Made by a program: the position numbers and the translations under genes
Part shown: positions 19,053 to 27,565 of the stretch, one piece after another
Layout: the number at the start of each line of letters is the position of its first letter
How positions within the stretch are numbered: the stretch's first letter is position 1
Notes under the pieces: generated by a model
Told to the model about the DNA's origin: nothing
Databases searched by the model: none
Seen by the model: the letters and a program-made list of their open reading frames with translations, nothing else
NCBI GenBank assembly: GCA_029781595.1
Contig: JAKOWJ010000337.1
Coordinates: 1 to 32,266, forward strand
DNA length: 32,266 nucleotides
Reading direction: 5' to 3'
Source of the DNA: Pseudomonadota bacterium
Lineage (GTDB): Bacteria; Pseudomonadota; Gammaproteobacteria; Burkholderiales; Usitatibacteraceae

Positions 19053-21260
19053 ATGGCCAGCACCTCCCCGAGCAACGTCGTCTCGTTCGACGCGCATGCG
19101 CGCGCACGCGCGCGCCTGAGTCCCCAGGAATCCGCCGGCGTCCTCGCCGACTGCCGCGACCTTGCGCTGGGGCGAATAGGCCAGGCCCTCGCCGGCATGT
19201 TCGAGCGCGTCGAGGACGAGCTCTTCGCGCTGGCCGAGCAGTCGCGCGACCGCGAGGCGCAGAACCTCTACCTGGACGCGCGGGCCCAGGCGCGCGAGCG
19301 CCGCCCCGTGATCGAGGAGGCCTTCCGCCGCCATTTCCTGGCGTTCTTCGACCGCAAGGTGCGCGGCGAGGCCGGCGCGGCGCAGGCCGGGCCGGCGCCG
19401 TCGGCGCTGGCCCTGGTCGGGGACGAGGAGCTCGAGCAGGCGCTCGCCGTGCAGGGCATGGCCGCGCGCATGCGCAGCGCCTGCGAGCAGGAGCTGGGCG
19501 CCCTGTCGCAGCGCTTCGGGTTCCTCCTCGAGCGGCCCGGCCTCGCGGACGAGGCGAACCCGGTGAGCCCGGAGACGGTGTGCGGGGCGCTCAAGGACGC
19601 GTGCGACCAGATCGAGGCCGGCTGGCAGGTTCGCTTCACGCTGCTGCGCGCGCTCGAGGGCCAGGTGGCCGAGGCGCTGCAGCGCACGTACCACGACCTC
19701 AACGAGCACCTGGTGCAGCGGCAGATCCTGCCGGAGATCCGCCTCACCTACCGGCGCAACCCGCGCTCCGCGGCGAAGTCCTCGCCGGGCGGCGGCGCGC
19801 CGGCCGAGAACGGCGACGTGTACGCCGCGCTGGCGCAGCTGCTCGGCGCCGTCTCCCCGGCGCAGGGCGCCGCGGCGATGACGCAGGCCCTCGCGGGCGA
19901 TGCACCGGCTCCGGCCGCCGTCTCGGCGGCCACGCGCGGCTTCGTGCAGTCGCTCACGGGCCTGCAGCAGCCCGGCGCGGCGGCCGCCGCGGCCTCGCTC
20001 GCCAACGTGATCCGCGACCTGAAGGCGGCGCCGCAGTCGGCCGCGCTCCCGGGGCTGGACGCGATGACGATCGACATCGTCGCGATGCTCTTCGATTTCG
20101 TCTTCGAGGACCGGCAGATCCCGCCGGCGGTCAAGGCGCTGCTGGGGCGCCTGCAGATCCCCACGCTCAAGGTGGCGCTGCTGGACCGCGCGTTCTTCTC
20201 CTCGCGCACGCACCCGGCGCGCCTGCTCCTGGACCGGGTCGCGCGGGCGGCCATCGGCCTGGACGAGGCGAGCGCGCGCGGCGCCGCCACGCTCGCCAAG
20301 CTCGAGGAGGTGGTCGGGCGCGTGCTCGGCGAGTTCGAGGACGACCTCGCGCTCTTCGCGGCGCTCGCCGAGGACATGCGGGCCTTCCTCGCGAGCCAGG
20401 ACGAGGCCGAGGAGGCGATCGCGCAGCGCACCTCCCGCCTGGTGGAGGACCGCGAGCGCCAGGAGATCGCGCGCGCCCTCGCCGAGGAGGAGGTCGACCG
20501 GCGCCTCGCGGCCCGCGACTGGGTGCCGCCGCCGGTGCGCGCCATGCTCGAGGAGTCGTGGGTGCGCTCGCTCGCCGCCGCGCACCTGGCCGACGGCGAG
20601 GGCTCCGCGGCGTGGAACGCCGCGCTCGGCGTCGTCGACGAGCTGCTCTGGAGCGTCGAGCCGAAGACGCTGGCCGAGGAGCGGCGCCGCCTCGTGACGG
20701 GCATCCCCTCGCTCATCCGCAGCCTGCAGGCCGGGCTGCAGCGCGCCGGGCTCGACGACGCGGCCCGCGAGGCCTTCCTCGCCACGCTGGTCGACTGCCA
20801 CGCCGAGGCCGTGCGCGCCGGGCTCAAGGGCACGGCGCTGCCGGGCCACGGGAGCGAGGCCCCGGCGCCCGCGGCGCCCGCCGCGCCCTCGCTCGAGCGC
20901 GAGGTGGTGCCCGCGGGCGACATCCGCGTGGAGGAGATCCGCCTGCGCACGCCGCGCGGCAAGCCGCCGGTGCGAAACGTCTTCACGCGCACCGGCATCT
21001 GGACGCACGTGCAGCGCTACACCTGGGTGGAGTTCCGCCGCGAGGGGGGCGAGCCGCTGCGCGCGCGCCTGACCTGGATCAGCCCCGCCAAGGGGGTGTA
21101 CCTCTTCACCAACTCCAACGCGAGCGCCGCGATCAGCGTCTCGCCCGAGGCGCTGGCCGAGCAGATGCGGCGGGGCGAGGCGCGCATCGTCGACGACGCG
21201 CCGCTCGTGGACCGGGCGGTGGACTCGATGCTCGCGAGCCTGAAGAGCCGCGCGGCCTGA
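19053..21260 (+). CDS. DUF1631 family protein, unknown function, riboswitch-controlled
   Basis: A 735-residue cytoplasmic protein of the DUF1631 family (sometimes mislabelled thymidine phosphorylase). It is mostly helical and Ala/Leu/Glu-rich: an N-terminal domain with LADCRDLALGRIGQ, a middle with LVQRQILPEIRL, and long helical stretches such as KALLGRLQIPTLKVALLDR (family-typical) and the Arg/Glu-rich segment at about 460-500. The last 110 residues turn beta-rich (YTWVEFRREGG, LTWISPAKGVYLFTN, then AEQMRRGEARIVDDAP), resembling a degenerate PilZ-type barrel without the RxxxR motif. No signal or membrane segment is seen. The ATG at 19053 has AAAGGCGG upstream. A c-di-GMP-I riboswitch precedes it, so expression probably follows c-di-GMP level. 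It abuts the next gene tail to tail with no gap. Confidence 0.88.
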   Translation: MASTSPSNVVSFDAHARARARLSPQESAGVLADCRDLALGRIGQALAGMFERVEDELFALAEQSRDREAQNLYLDARAQARERRPVIEEAFRRHFLAFFDRKVRGEAGAAQAGPAPSALALVGDEELEQALAVQGMAARMRSACEQELGALSQRFGFLLERPGLADEANPVSPETVCGALKDACDQIEAGWQVRFTLLRALEGQVAEALQRTYHDLNEHLVQRQILPEIRLTYRRNPRSAAKSSPGGGAPAENGDVYAALAQLLGAVSPAQGAAAMTQALAGDAPAPAAVSAATRGFVQSLTGLQQPGAAAAAASLANVIRDLKAAPQSAALPGLDAMTIDIVAMLFDFVFEDRQIPPAVKALLGRLQIPTLKVALLDRAFFSSRTHPARLLLDRVARAAIGLDEASARGAATLAKLEEVVGRVLGEFEDDLALFAALAEDMRAFLASQDEAEEAIAQRTSRLVEDRERQEIARALAEEEVDRRLAARDWVPPPVRAMLEESWVRSLAAAHLADGEGSAAWNAALGVVDELLWSVEPKTLAEERRRLVTGIPSLIRSLQAGLQRAGLDDAAREAFLATLVDCHAEAVRAGLKGTALPGHGSEAPAPAAPAAPSLEREVVPAGDIRVEEIRLRTPRGKPPVRNVFTRTGIWTHVQRYTWVEFRREGGEPLRARLTWISPAKGVYLFTNSNASAAISVSPEALAEQMRRGEARIVDDAPLVDRAVDSMLASLKSRAA

Positions 21261-22187
21261 TCAGGGGTAGAAGAGCAGCAGCTCGTAGCCCGTGGGCCGC
21301 AGGTCCCCGGTCTCGATGCGCACGCTGAGCAGCGCCTCGGAGCCGGCCGGCATCACCTCGCCCGGCGCGAGCAGGCGCCCCAGGTAGTCGCGCGGACGCA
21401 GCACGCGGCGCACGGCGGTCTGGCCCGTCACGTCCGTGAGCGTGAGCTCCAGGTGCGGGAACTCCTGCGCGGAGGAGGAGAGGTTGCGCACGCGCGCCTG
21501 CAGCGCGATCTGACCCGGGCGGCCCGGCACCTCGAGCAGCTCCGAGTCCTCGAGCTTGAGCGCGCGCTCGTCGTTCACCCACGGCACGCGGCAGCCCACG
21601 GCGGCGCAGGCGGACTCGAGGAAGGGGCGCGTCACCGGGTAGCGTTGCGCGAGCTCGGCGCGGAAGGCGTAGATCGCCTGCACGGCGAGCAGGAGCGTCA
21701 TCAGGGCCACGCCGAACGCCCAGGCGCGGGAGGGCCGCGGCGGGGGCTCCGGGGGCAGGAGCACGAGGGGCTCGGCTTCCTGCTCGCGCGGCGGGGCGGG
21801 GGCGGGCCGCGAGGCTCGCGCGGTGCCATCCGACGCAGGCTCGGGGGCGGGCGGCTGCGGCTCGGCCTCGGGCTCCGGTTCCGGTGCCGGTGCCGGGGAG
21901 GATTCGGATGCGGGCGGGAGCTCGCCGGTCTCCGCCGTGAGGTCCGGGATGTCATCCAGCGCCACGGGGACGGGGACGGGGGCGGCGGGCGCGGGCGGCG
22001 GCGCGGGCGCCGCGCGCGAAGCGAGCAGGCGGGTGCCCGTGTCATCGCCCGGGAAGCGCTCGAGCGACTCGAAGCCGTTGAACACGCCGCGGCACTCGCC
22101 GCAGCGCACCTGGCCCTGCGAGACGTTGAGCTGCTCGGGCGTCACGCGGAAGCGCGCCTGGCAGTGCTTGCAGGTGGTGACCAGCAT
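21261..22187 (-). CDS. Zinc-ribbon (MJ0042) and DUF3426 domain membrane protein
   Basis: A 308-residue single-pass membrane protein common behind prmA in betaproteobacteria; its function is unknown. The N-terminus is a zinc ribbon with CKHC (C6, C9) and CGEC (C29, C32). Residues about 60-145 are a low-complexity Pro/Ala/Glu linker. One membrane helix follows (FGVALMTLLLAVQAIYAF), and the rest is the periplasmic DUF3426 beta-sandwich domain (LEVPGRPGQIALQARVRNLS). The ATG at 22185-22187 puts the zinc ribbon at residue 5, as in homologs. It starts 2 bases after the prmA stop, so it is translationally linked to it. Confidence 0.9.
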   Translation of the reverse strand: MLVTTCKHCQARFRVTPEQLNVSQGQVRCGECRGVFNGFESLERFPGDDTGTRLLASRAAPAPPPAPAAPVPVPVALDDIPDLTAETGELPPASESSPAPAPEPEPEAEPQPPAPEPASDGTARASRPAPAPPREQEAEPLVLLPPEPPPRPSRAWAFGVALMTLLLAVQAIYAFRAELAQRYPVTRPFLESACAAVGCRVPWVNDERALKLEDSELLEVPGRPGQIALQARVRNLSSSAQEFPHLELTLTDVTGQTAVRRVLRPRDYLGRLLAPGEVMPAGSEALLSVRIETGDLRPTGYELLLFYP

Positions 22188-22189
22188 CG

Positions 22190-23086
22190 CTAGCCGTCCG
22201 CGCGGCGCGTGCCGGACAGGCACACCCAGTCCGCCTCGCGCGCCGGCTCGTCCAGCGCGAACCATGGCGCGTAGGCCTGCGCGACCTCGCCGGCCTGGGC
22301 CGCGAGGATGCCGGAGAGCGCGAGGCGCCCGCCGGGGCGCGTGTGGGAGGCGAGCAGCGGAGCCAGCATGCGCAGGGGGTTGGCGAGGATGTTGGCCACG
22401 GTGAGGTCGGCGCGGATCGCCAGGCCCTCGTCCGCGGCGCGCACCGAGAGGGGCACGCCATTGGCCGAGGCATTATAGCGAGCGGCCTCCAGGGCGAGCG
22501 GGTCGATGTCCACGCCCGTGGCCTCGCCCGCGCCGAGCTTGAGCGCGGCGATGGCGAGGATGCCGGAGCCGCAGCCGTAGTCCAGGACGCGCTCGCCGCC
22601 CTTCACCTCGCGCTCGAGCCACGCGAGGACCAGGCGCGTGGTGGGGTGGCTGCCGGTGCCGAAGGCGGCGCCGGGGTCCAGCACCAGGTTCACGGCCCCC
22701 GGGTCGGGCGCCGCGTGCCAGGTGGGCACGATCCACAGGCGCTCGCCGGCGCGGATGGGCGCGAACTGGCGCTGCGTCTCGCGCACCCAGTCGGCATCCT
22801 CGAGGCGGTCGTGGCCGGCCGGCTCGAGCGGCTCGCAGCCCGCCTCGGCAAGCGCGCCCGCGAGGACGGCGCGCGCGTCGAGCGCCTCGGGCAGGAGGGC
22901 GACGATGCGGCAGCGCGGCCACACGCCCGCCTCGGCGCCGGGCTCGGCGAAGATCGCGCTCTCGGCGGCGGTGCCGGCGTCGGCGTCGGCGAGCTCGGTG
23001 GAGACGGCGCCCGCGGCCTCCAGCGCCTCGGCCAGCGCGAGCGCGCCGGGGCCGGGCACCACCACGCTCACGCGGCGCCACGCCAT
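22190..23086 (-). CDS. prmA: Ribosomal protein L11 methyltransferase
   Basis: PrmA trimethylates residues of ribosomal protein L11 using S-adenosylmethionine. The 298-residue length is normal. The N-terminal domain is the small L11-recognition module. The methyltransferase domain has the family signature LDPGAAFGTGSHPTTRL, then the SAM motif VLDYGCGSGILAIAALKLG and the catalytic-site loop NILANPL. The ATG at 23084-23086 gives MAWRRVSVVV, close to the usual family start. It lies 11 bases behind accC and 2 bases ahead of the DUF3426 gene, inside the aroQ-accB-accC-prmA run. Confidence 0.96.
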   Translation of the reverse strand: MAWRRVSVVVPGPGALALAEALEAAGAVSTELADADAGTAAESAIFAEPGAEAGVWPRCRIVALLPEALDARAVLAGALAEAGCEPLEPAGHDRLEDADWVRETQRQFAPIRAGERLWIVPTWHAAPDPGAVNLVLDPGAAFGTGSHPTTRLVLAWLEREVKGGERVLDYGCGSGILAIAALKLGAGEATGVDIDPLALEAARYNASANGVPLSVRAADEGLAIRADLTVANILANPLRMLAPLLASHTRPGGRLALSGILAAQAGEVAQAYAPWFALDEPAREADWVCLSGTRRADG

Positions 23087-23097
23087 GGCCGCCGCGC

Positions 23098-24462
<1,365 letters not shown>

Positions 24463-24477
24463 GCGCCCGGGCCGCGC

Positions 24478-24939
24478 CTACTCGATCACGAAGAGCGGCT
24501 GCCCGTATTCCACGGGCTGGCCGTTCTCGACCAGGATCGCCTTCACCGTGCCGGCCGCGTCGCTCTCGATCTCGTTGAGCAGCTTCATCGCCTCGATGAT
24601 GCAGAGCGTCTGGCCCTTGGCCACGGCCTGGCCGATCTCCACGAAGGAGGGCGCGCCGGGCGAGGGGGAGCGGTAGAAGGTGCCCACCATGGGGGACTTG
24701 AGGGTGTGCCCGGTCGGGGCGGCCGCGGCTGCCGGCGCCTCCGGGGCGGGCGCCGCGGCGGCGGCGGGAGCGCCCCCCGGGGCCATCACGGCCATCGGCG
24801 CCGGGGCGGCCATCATGATCGGCGCCGGGGCGCCGGCGCGGCTGATGCGCACGCGCTCCTCGCCCTCGGTGATCTCCAGCTCGCCGATCCCGGATTCCTG
24901 CACGAGGTCGATGAGCTTCTTGAGCTTTCTCAGGTCCAT
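24478..24939 (-). CDS. accB: Acetyl-CoA carboxylase, biotin carboxyl carrier protein
   Basis: AccB carries the biotin that shuttles CO2 between AccC and the carboxyltransferase. The 153 residues divide into an N-terminal helix-rich part ([18 protein letters not shown]), an Ala/Pro-rich flexible linker at about 38-76, and the biotinyl domain with EAMKL, biotin on K119. The [18 protein letters not shown] segment with its protruding thumb is typical. GGAGG lies about 8 bases before the ATG at 24939. It sits 27 bases after aroQ and 15 before accC. Confidence 0.98.
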   Translation of the reverse strand: MDLRKLKKLIDLVQESGIGELEITEGEERVRISRAGAPAPIMMAAPAPMAVMAPGGAPAAAAAPAPEAPAAAAAPTGHTLKSPMVGTFYRSPSPGAPSFVEIGQAVAKGQTLCIIEAMKLLNEIESDAAGTVKAILVENGQPVEYGQPLFVIE

Positions 24940-24966
24940 GTCGGTCCTCCGGGGGACGCCCGGCCG

Positions 24967-25416
24967 CTAGCCCTTCGTGGGGGCCAGGCGCGCCAGGGCG
25001 GCCTCCAGCGCCAGCTCGTAGCCCTGCGCGCCCAGCCCCGAGATCACGCCGACCGCGAGGTCCGTGAAATACGAGTGCTTCCGGAAGGGCTCGCGGGCGT
25101 GGACGTTCGAGAGGTGGACCTCGATGAACGGGATGGCCACGGCCGCGAGGGCGTCGCGAAGGGCGACGCTGGTGTGGGTGAATGCTGCGGGATTGATGAT
25201 GATGAATGCAGTTTCGTCGCTTTTCGCCGCATGAATGCGCTCGATCAGCGGGGCCTCGGCATTGCTCTGGAAGCTGCGGACCTCCACCCCGGCGGCCCGG
25301 CCGCGATCGGCGAGGCGCCGGTCGATGTCGGCAAGGCTCACGCGGCCGTAGACGTCGGGCTCGCGCGTTCCCAGCAGGTTGAGGTTGGGTCCGTGGAGAA
25401 CCAGGATGGCAGGCAT
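24967..25416 (-). CDS. aroQ: 3-Dehydroquinate dehydratase, type II
   Basis: AroQ converts 3-dehydroquinate to 3-dehydroshikimate, step three of the shikimate pathway. The 149-residue length fits. The family signature [18 protein letters not shown] holds the catalytic R18 and Y23; N75 in [10 protein letters not shown] and H101 in EVHLSN complete the active site, and [10 protein letters not shown] is the lid region. Phe79 replaces the more usual Tyr in this loop. The ATG at 25414-25416 matches the family start; a GTG 30 bases upstream is in frame but would add an unusual leader. The first gene of the aroQ-accB-accC-prmA run, it has a 181-base non-coding stretch before it that probably holds the promoter. 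Confidence 0.96.
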   Translation of the reverse strand: MPAILVLHGPNLNLLGTREPDVYGRVSLADIDRRLADRGRAAGVEVRSFQSNAEAPLIERIHAAKSDETAFIIINPAAFTHTSVALRDALAAVAIPFIEVHLSNVHAREPFRKHSYFTDLAVGVISGLGAQGYELALEAALARLAPTKG

Positions 25417-25467
25417 GACCGCCGAGTTTGCCGGATCTGGTTGCACGATGTCCAGCGTTCGCCGAAG

Positions 25468-25522
25468 TTGCGCTTTGCGAGCGCGGCGATTGGGCCGAGG
25501 CGGGCACGGTTTGCGCTTTGCG
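25468..25522. repeat. Pair of 12-bp direct repeats upstream of aroQ
   Basis: TTGCGCTTTGCG occurs at 25468-25479 and again at 25511-25522, 43 bases apart, in the lower-GC stretch 25417-25597 between tlpA and aroQ. The rest of this stretch shows a short hairpin, CCGCA-GTTC-TGCGG on the minus strand, and two GCTAAAT copies nearby. It may be an operator region for the aroQ-acc operon; no clear -35/-10 pair is seen. Confidence 0.5.
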
Positions 25523-25597
25523 CCGAACCCCGTTCCATGGCCTGTCCGCAGAACTGCGGATTTAGCCGAATTTAGCGGATATTCGCAGAAATTGACG

Positions 25598-26143
25598 TCA
25601 CTTGCCCGTGACGGCAGCCAGCTTCGACTCGAGGTCCGATTCCGCGTAGATGCCGATCCGGGACTCCAGAACCCGGCCCTGGGCGTCCAGCAGCACGGTG
25701 TGCGGCAGCATGCCGCGGCGGTTGCCGAGGCGGCGCGACAGGTCCATCACTTCCGCGCCCCCCAGCCAGAGCGGGTAGTTCACCCCCAGCTCGCGGGCGA
25801 AGGCCTTCACCTTCCCGGCGTCGTCCTGGGCGAGGCCCACGAACTGCACCCCGCGGCCGCCCCACCGGCCCTGGAGTCTCACGAAAGCGGGCATCTCTTC
25901 ACGGCACGGCGGGCACCAGGTGGCCCAGAAGTTCACCACCACCACCTTGCCGGCGAACTGCGCCAGGGTGTGGCCCTGGCCCGCGGGGTCCGTGAAGCGG
26001 GCGGCCTGGATGGCCGCGGGGCTCGCCTCGATGGGCCCCGGCGCCAGGGCGGGCGAGGTGGCCGAGTTGCCGGCGAGCCACAGCGACAGGCCCGCCAGCG
26101 CCGCGAGCAGGCCGACGCCCGCGAAAGGCAGCCAGCGGTTCAC
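25598..26143 (-). CDS. TlpA/ResA-like membrane-anchored thioredoxin
   Basis: A 181-residue periplasmic thiol-disulfide protein held by an N-terminal signal anchor ([18 protein letters not shown], about 7-24). The thioredoxin active site is WCPPC (C77, C80), preceded by VVVVNFWAT. The cis-Pro loop is MLPHTVLLD. It belongs to the TlpA/ResA/redoxin type used to reduce cytochrome c apoproteins or other periplasmic targets. The start is GTG at 26143 and overlaps the stop of the DsbD-alpha gene by GTGA, indicating tight translational coupling. In relatives this gene follows a full-length dsbD; here its electron source is unclear. Confidence 0.9.
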   Translation of the reverse strand: MNRWLPFAGVGLLAALAGLSLWLAGNSATSPALAPGPIEASPAAIQAARFTDPAGQGHTLAQFAGKVVVVNFWATWCPPCREEMPAFVRLQGRWGGRGVQFVGLAQDDAGKVKAFARELGVNYPLWLGGAEVMDLSRRLGNRRGMLPHTVLLDAQGRVLESRIGIYAESDLESKLAAVTGK

Positions 26144-26694
26144 CGCCGCGGGCCCGGGGGCGGGGCCGACGGCGAGTCGGTGACGCGGTAGCCCGGCGGG
26201 ACGTTCACGGTGACCGCCTGCGGGAAGGGCGAGTAGCAGATGCGGTCCTCGGCACAGCCCTGCGCGGTGATGCGCACCGTGTACCGGCCCGGCCTCACCA
26301 CGCCGACGGCGAACGGCAGGTGGATGGTCACGCGGTCGCGGTAGATGAACGACTTGCCGATGAAGGGGTCGTCGACCTCGATGCCGGGCGGCAGCTCCGG
26401 CTTGCCGACGAGCAGGGTCGGCGGGACGACCTCGAAGCGCAGCCGGCTGCGGTACAGGTAGTAGCCCGGCGCGATGGTGTACTCGATGTCGATGCCGTGG
26501 CGCTCCGTGCCTCCGGCGGCCCCGGGCTCGCCCGCGACCAGGCGTGCGTCGGGCCGGAACGCGCGGTCGGGCTCGAGCGGCTCGTCGGTGGGAGAGGCGA
26601 GGATGCCCGGGGGCACGGCCCGCGCGGCCGGCGCGGCGGCGGCGAGCAGTGCGGCGAGCAGGACGGCAACCGGGACGAGGGAACGCGCGTGCAT
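26140..26694 (-). CDS. Stand-alone DsbD alpha (N-terminal) domain protein
   Basis: A 184-residue secreted protein that corresponds only to the N-terminal periplasmic domain of the thiol-disulfide reductase DsbD. The signal peptide MHARSLVPVAVLLAALLAAA is cleaved near ARA. The domain shows IDIEYTIAPGYYLYRSRLRF and the active-site cysteine pair C147-C153 (CX5C in GCAEDRICYSP), as in E. coli DsbD. After the domain the protein ends in a Pro-rich tail. The eight-helix membrane domain and the C-terminal thioredoxin domain of DsbD are absent, and no frame nearby encodes them. The ATG at 26692-26694 follows the cutA stop by 2 bases, and the stop overlaps the tlpA start. It may pass electrons between an unknown membrane reductant and TlpA or DsbC-like targets. 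Confidence 0.88.
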   Translation of the reverse strand: MHARSLVPVAVLLAALLAAAAPAARAVPPGILASPTDEPLEPDRAFRPDARLVAGEPGAAGGTERHGIDIEYTIAPGYYLYRSRLRFEVVPPTLLVGKPELPPGIEVDDPFIGKSFIYRDRVTIHLPFAVGVVRPGRYTVRITAQGCAEDRICYSPFPQAVTVNVPPGYRVTDSPSAPPPGPRR

Positions 26695-26696
26695 GG

Positions 26697-27032
26697 TCAG
26701 GGTCCGAGATCGGGGTCGGGCTTGCATTCGTCCGCCACCCACCCCAGATAGTTCTCGTAGCCGCGCTCGACGGGCAGCACGAGGATCTCCGGGAGCCGGT
26801 ACGGGTGCAAATCGAGGATGGCCCGCTCCAGTTCGGGATAGCGCTCGCGCGTGGACTTGAGCAGCACGGGCACCTCGGTGGCCTGCTCCTCGCGCCCCTC
26901 CCAGCGGTAGAAGGAGGTGGCGGGCGCGAGCACGTTGGCGCAGGCCGCCAGGCGCAGGCGGACGACCTCGCGGGCCAGATTGAAAGCCGCCTCGGAGTCG
27001 GGTAGGTTTGTCAGGACGGTGATGACGGCCAC
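26697..27032 (-). CDS. cutA: Divalent-cation tolerance protein CutA
   Basis: A 111-residue cytoplasmic protein of the trimeric CutA family, tied to copper and other divalent cation tolerance in E. coli, although its molecular role is debated. Motifs are LAACANVLAPATSFYRWEG, LLKSTRERYPELE and HPYRLPEILVLPV, with family-typical YENYLGWV near the end. The start is GTG at 27030-27032, giving MAVITVLTNLPD, the normal N-terminus. It is the first gene of the tight cutA-dsbD-alpha-tlpA run (gaps of 2 and minus 4 bases), and is divergent from fxsA with 49 bases between. Confidence 0.94.
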   Translation of the reverse strand: MAVITVLTNLPDSEAAFNLAREVVRLRLAACANVLAPATSFYRWEGREEQATEVPVLLKSTRERYPELERAILDLHPYRLPEILVLPVERGYENYLGWVADECKPDPDLGP

Positions 27033-27081
27033 GGATGTCGTGCCCTCGGGGCCCTCGCCCGCCGGTCGGGGAAGGACGCGA

Positions 27082-27486
27082 ATGAGGCTTCTGCTGCTCG
27101 CAATCTTACTGGGTTTCCCGGTGCTCGAAATCGTGGTGCTCGCGCGCCTGGCGGAGTCCTACGGCTGGTGGGTGCTCGCCTGGGTGGTCCTCTCGGCGGT
27201 GGCCGGCTTCGCCCTGCTCAAGGAAGCGCGCTTCGCGCTGGTGGCGCGCCTGGGCGCCGCGCTCTCGGCCGGCCAGTTCTCCATCGGCGCGTTCGTCGAC
27301 AGCGCCCGCACCGTGCTGGCGGGCCTGTTCCTCATTTTCCCCGGCGTCGTGTCCGACGTCATCGCCCTGCTGCTGCTGCTGCTGCCGCGAAGCCTGCCGG
27401 AGCCCGAGCCGGTCCCGGCGCACGCGCACGCGCACGGCCGCGGGCCGGGCCGCGTCGTCGAAGGCCAGTTCCGCCGGGAGCGCTAG
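27082..27486 (+). CDS. fxsA: FxsA-family membrane protein
   Basis: A 134-residue inner-membrane protein of the FxsA family; in E. coli FxsA overproduction relieves phage T7 exclusion by F plasmids, but its natural role is unknown. It has several hydrophobic helices (LLLLAILLGFPVLEIVVLA, then WWVLAWVVLSAVAGFALL and LAGLFLIFPGVVSDVIALL) and a charged, His/Pro-rich tail (PVPAHAHAHGRGPGR). The signatures FPVLEI and FPGVVSD match the family. GAAGGA lies about 7 bases before the ATG. Confidence 0.93.
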   Translation: MRLLLLAILLGFPVLEIVVLARLAESYGWWVLAWVVLSAVAGFALLKEARFALVARLGAALSAGQFSIGAFVDSARTVLAGLFLIFPGVVSDVIALLLLLLPRSLPEPEPVPAHAHAHGRGPGRVVEGQFRRER

Positions 27487-27501
27487 CCCCCCGCCTTCGG
27501 G

Positions 27502-27507
27502 TAGAAT
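27502..27507 (+). promoter_or_regulatory. Possible -10 element before the 2Fe-2S reductase gene
   Basis: TAGAAT matches the -10 consensus at five of six positions, 58 bases before the GTG. No clear -35 is visible. A GC-rich hairpin, CCGGCGG-CCACGA-CCGCCGG (27525-27544), lies in the leader. Confidence 0.3.
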
Positions 27508-27565
27508 TCCGCACTTTTCGGGATCCGGCGGCCACGACCGCCGGCCCGGCCTGCGAAAGACACCC

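Noticed and set aside
22472-22477. A TATAAT on the minus strand inside prmA as a promoter for the DUF3426 gene.
   Set aside because: It comes from the Tyr-Asn codons of a conserved segment, has no -35, and the two genes are 2 bases apart.
25417-25446. An upstream GTG start for aroQ.
   Set aside because: It would add ten residues with no family counterpart; the ATG at 25416 gives the standard start.
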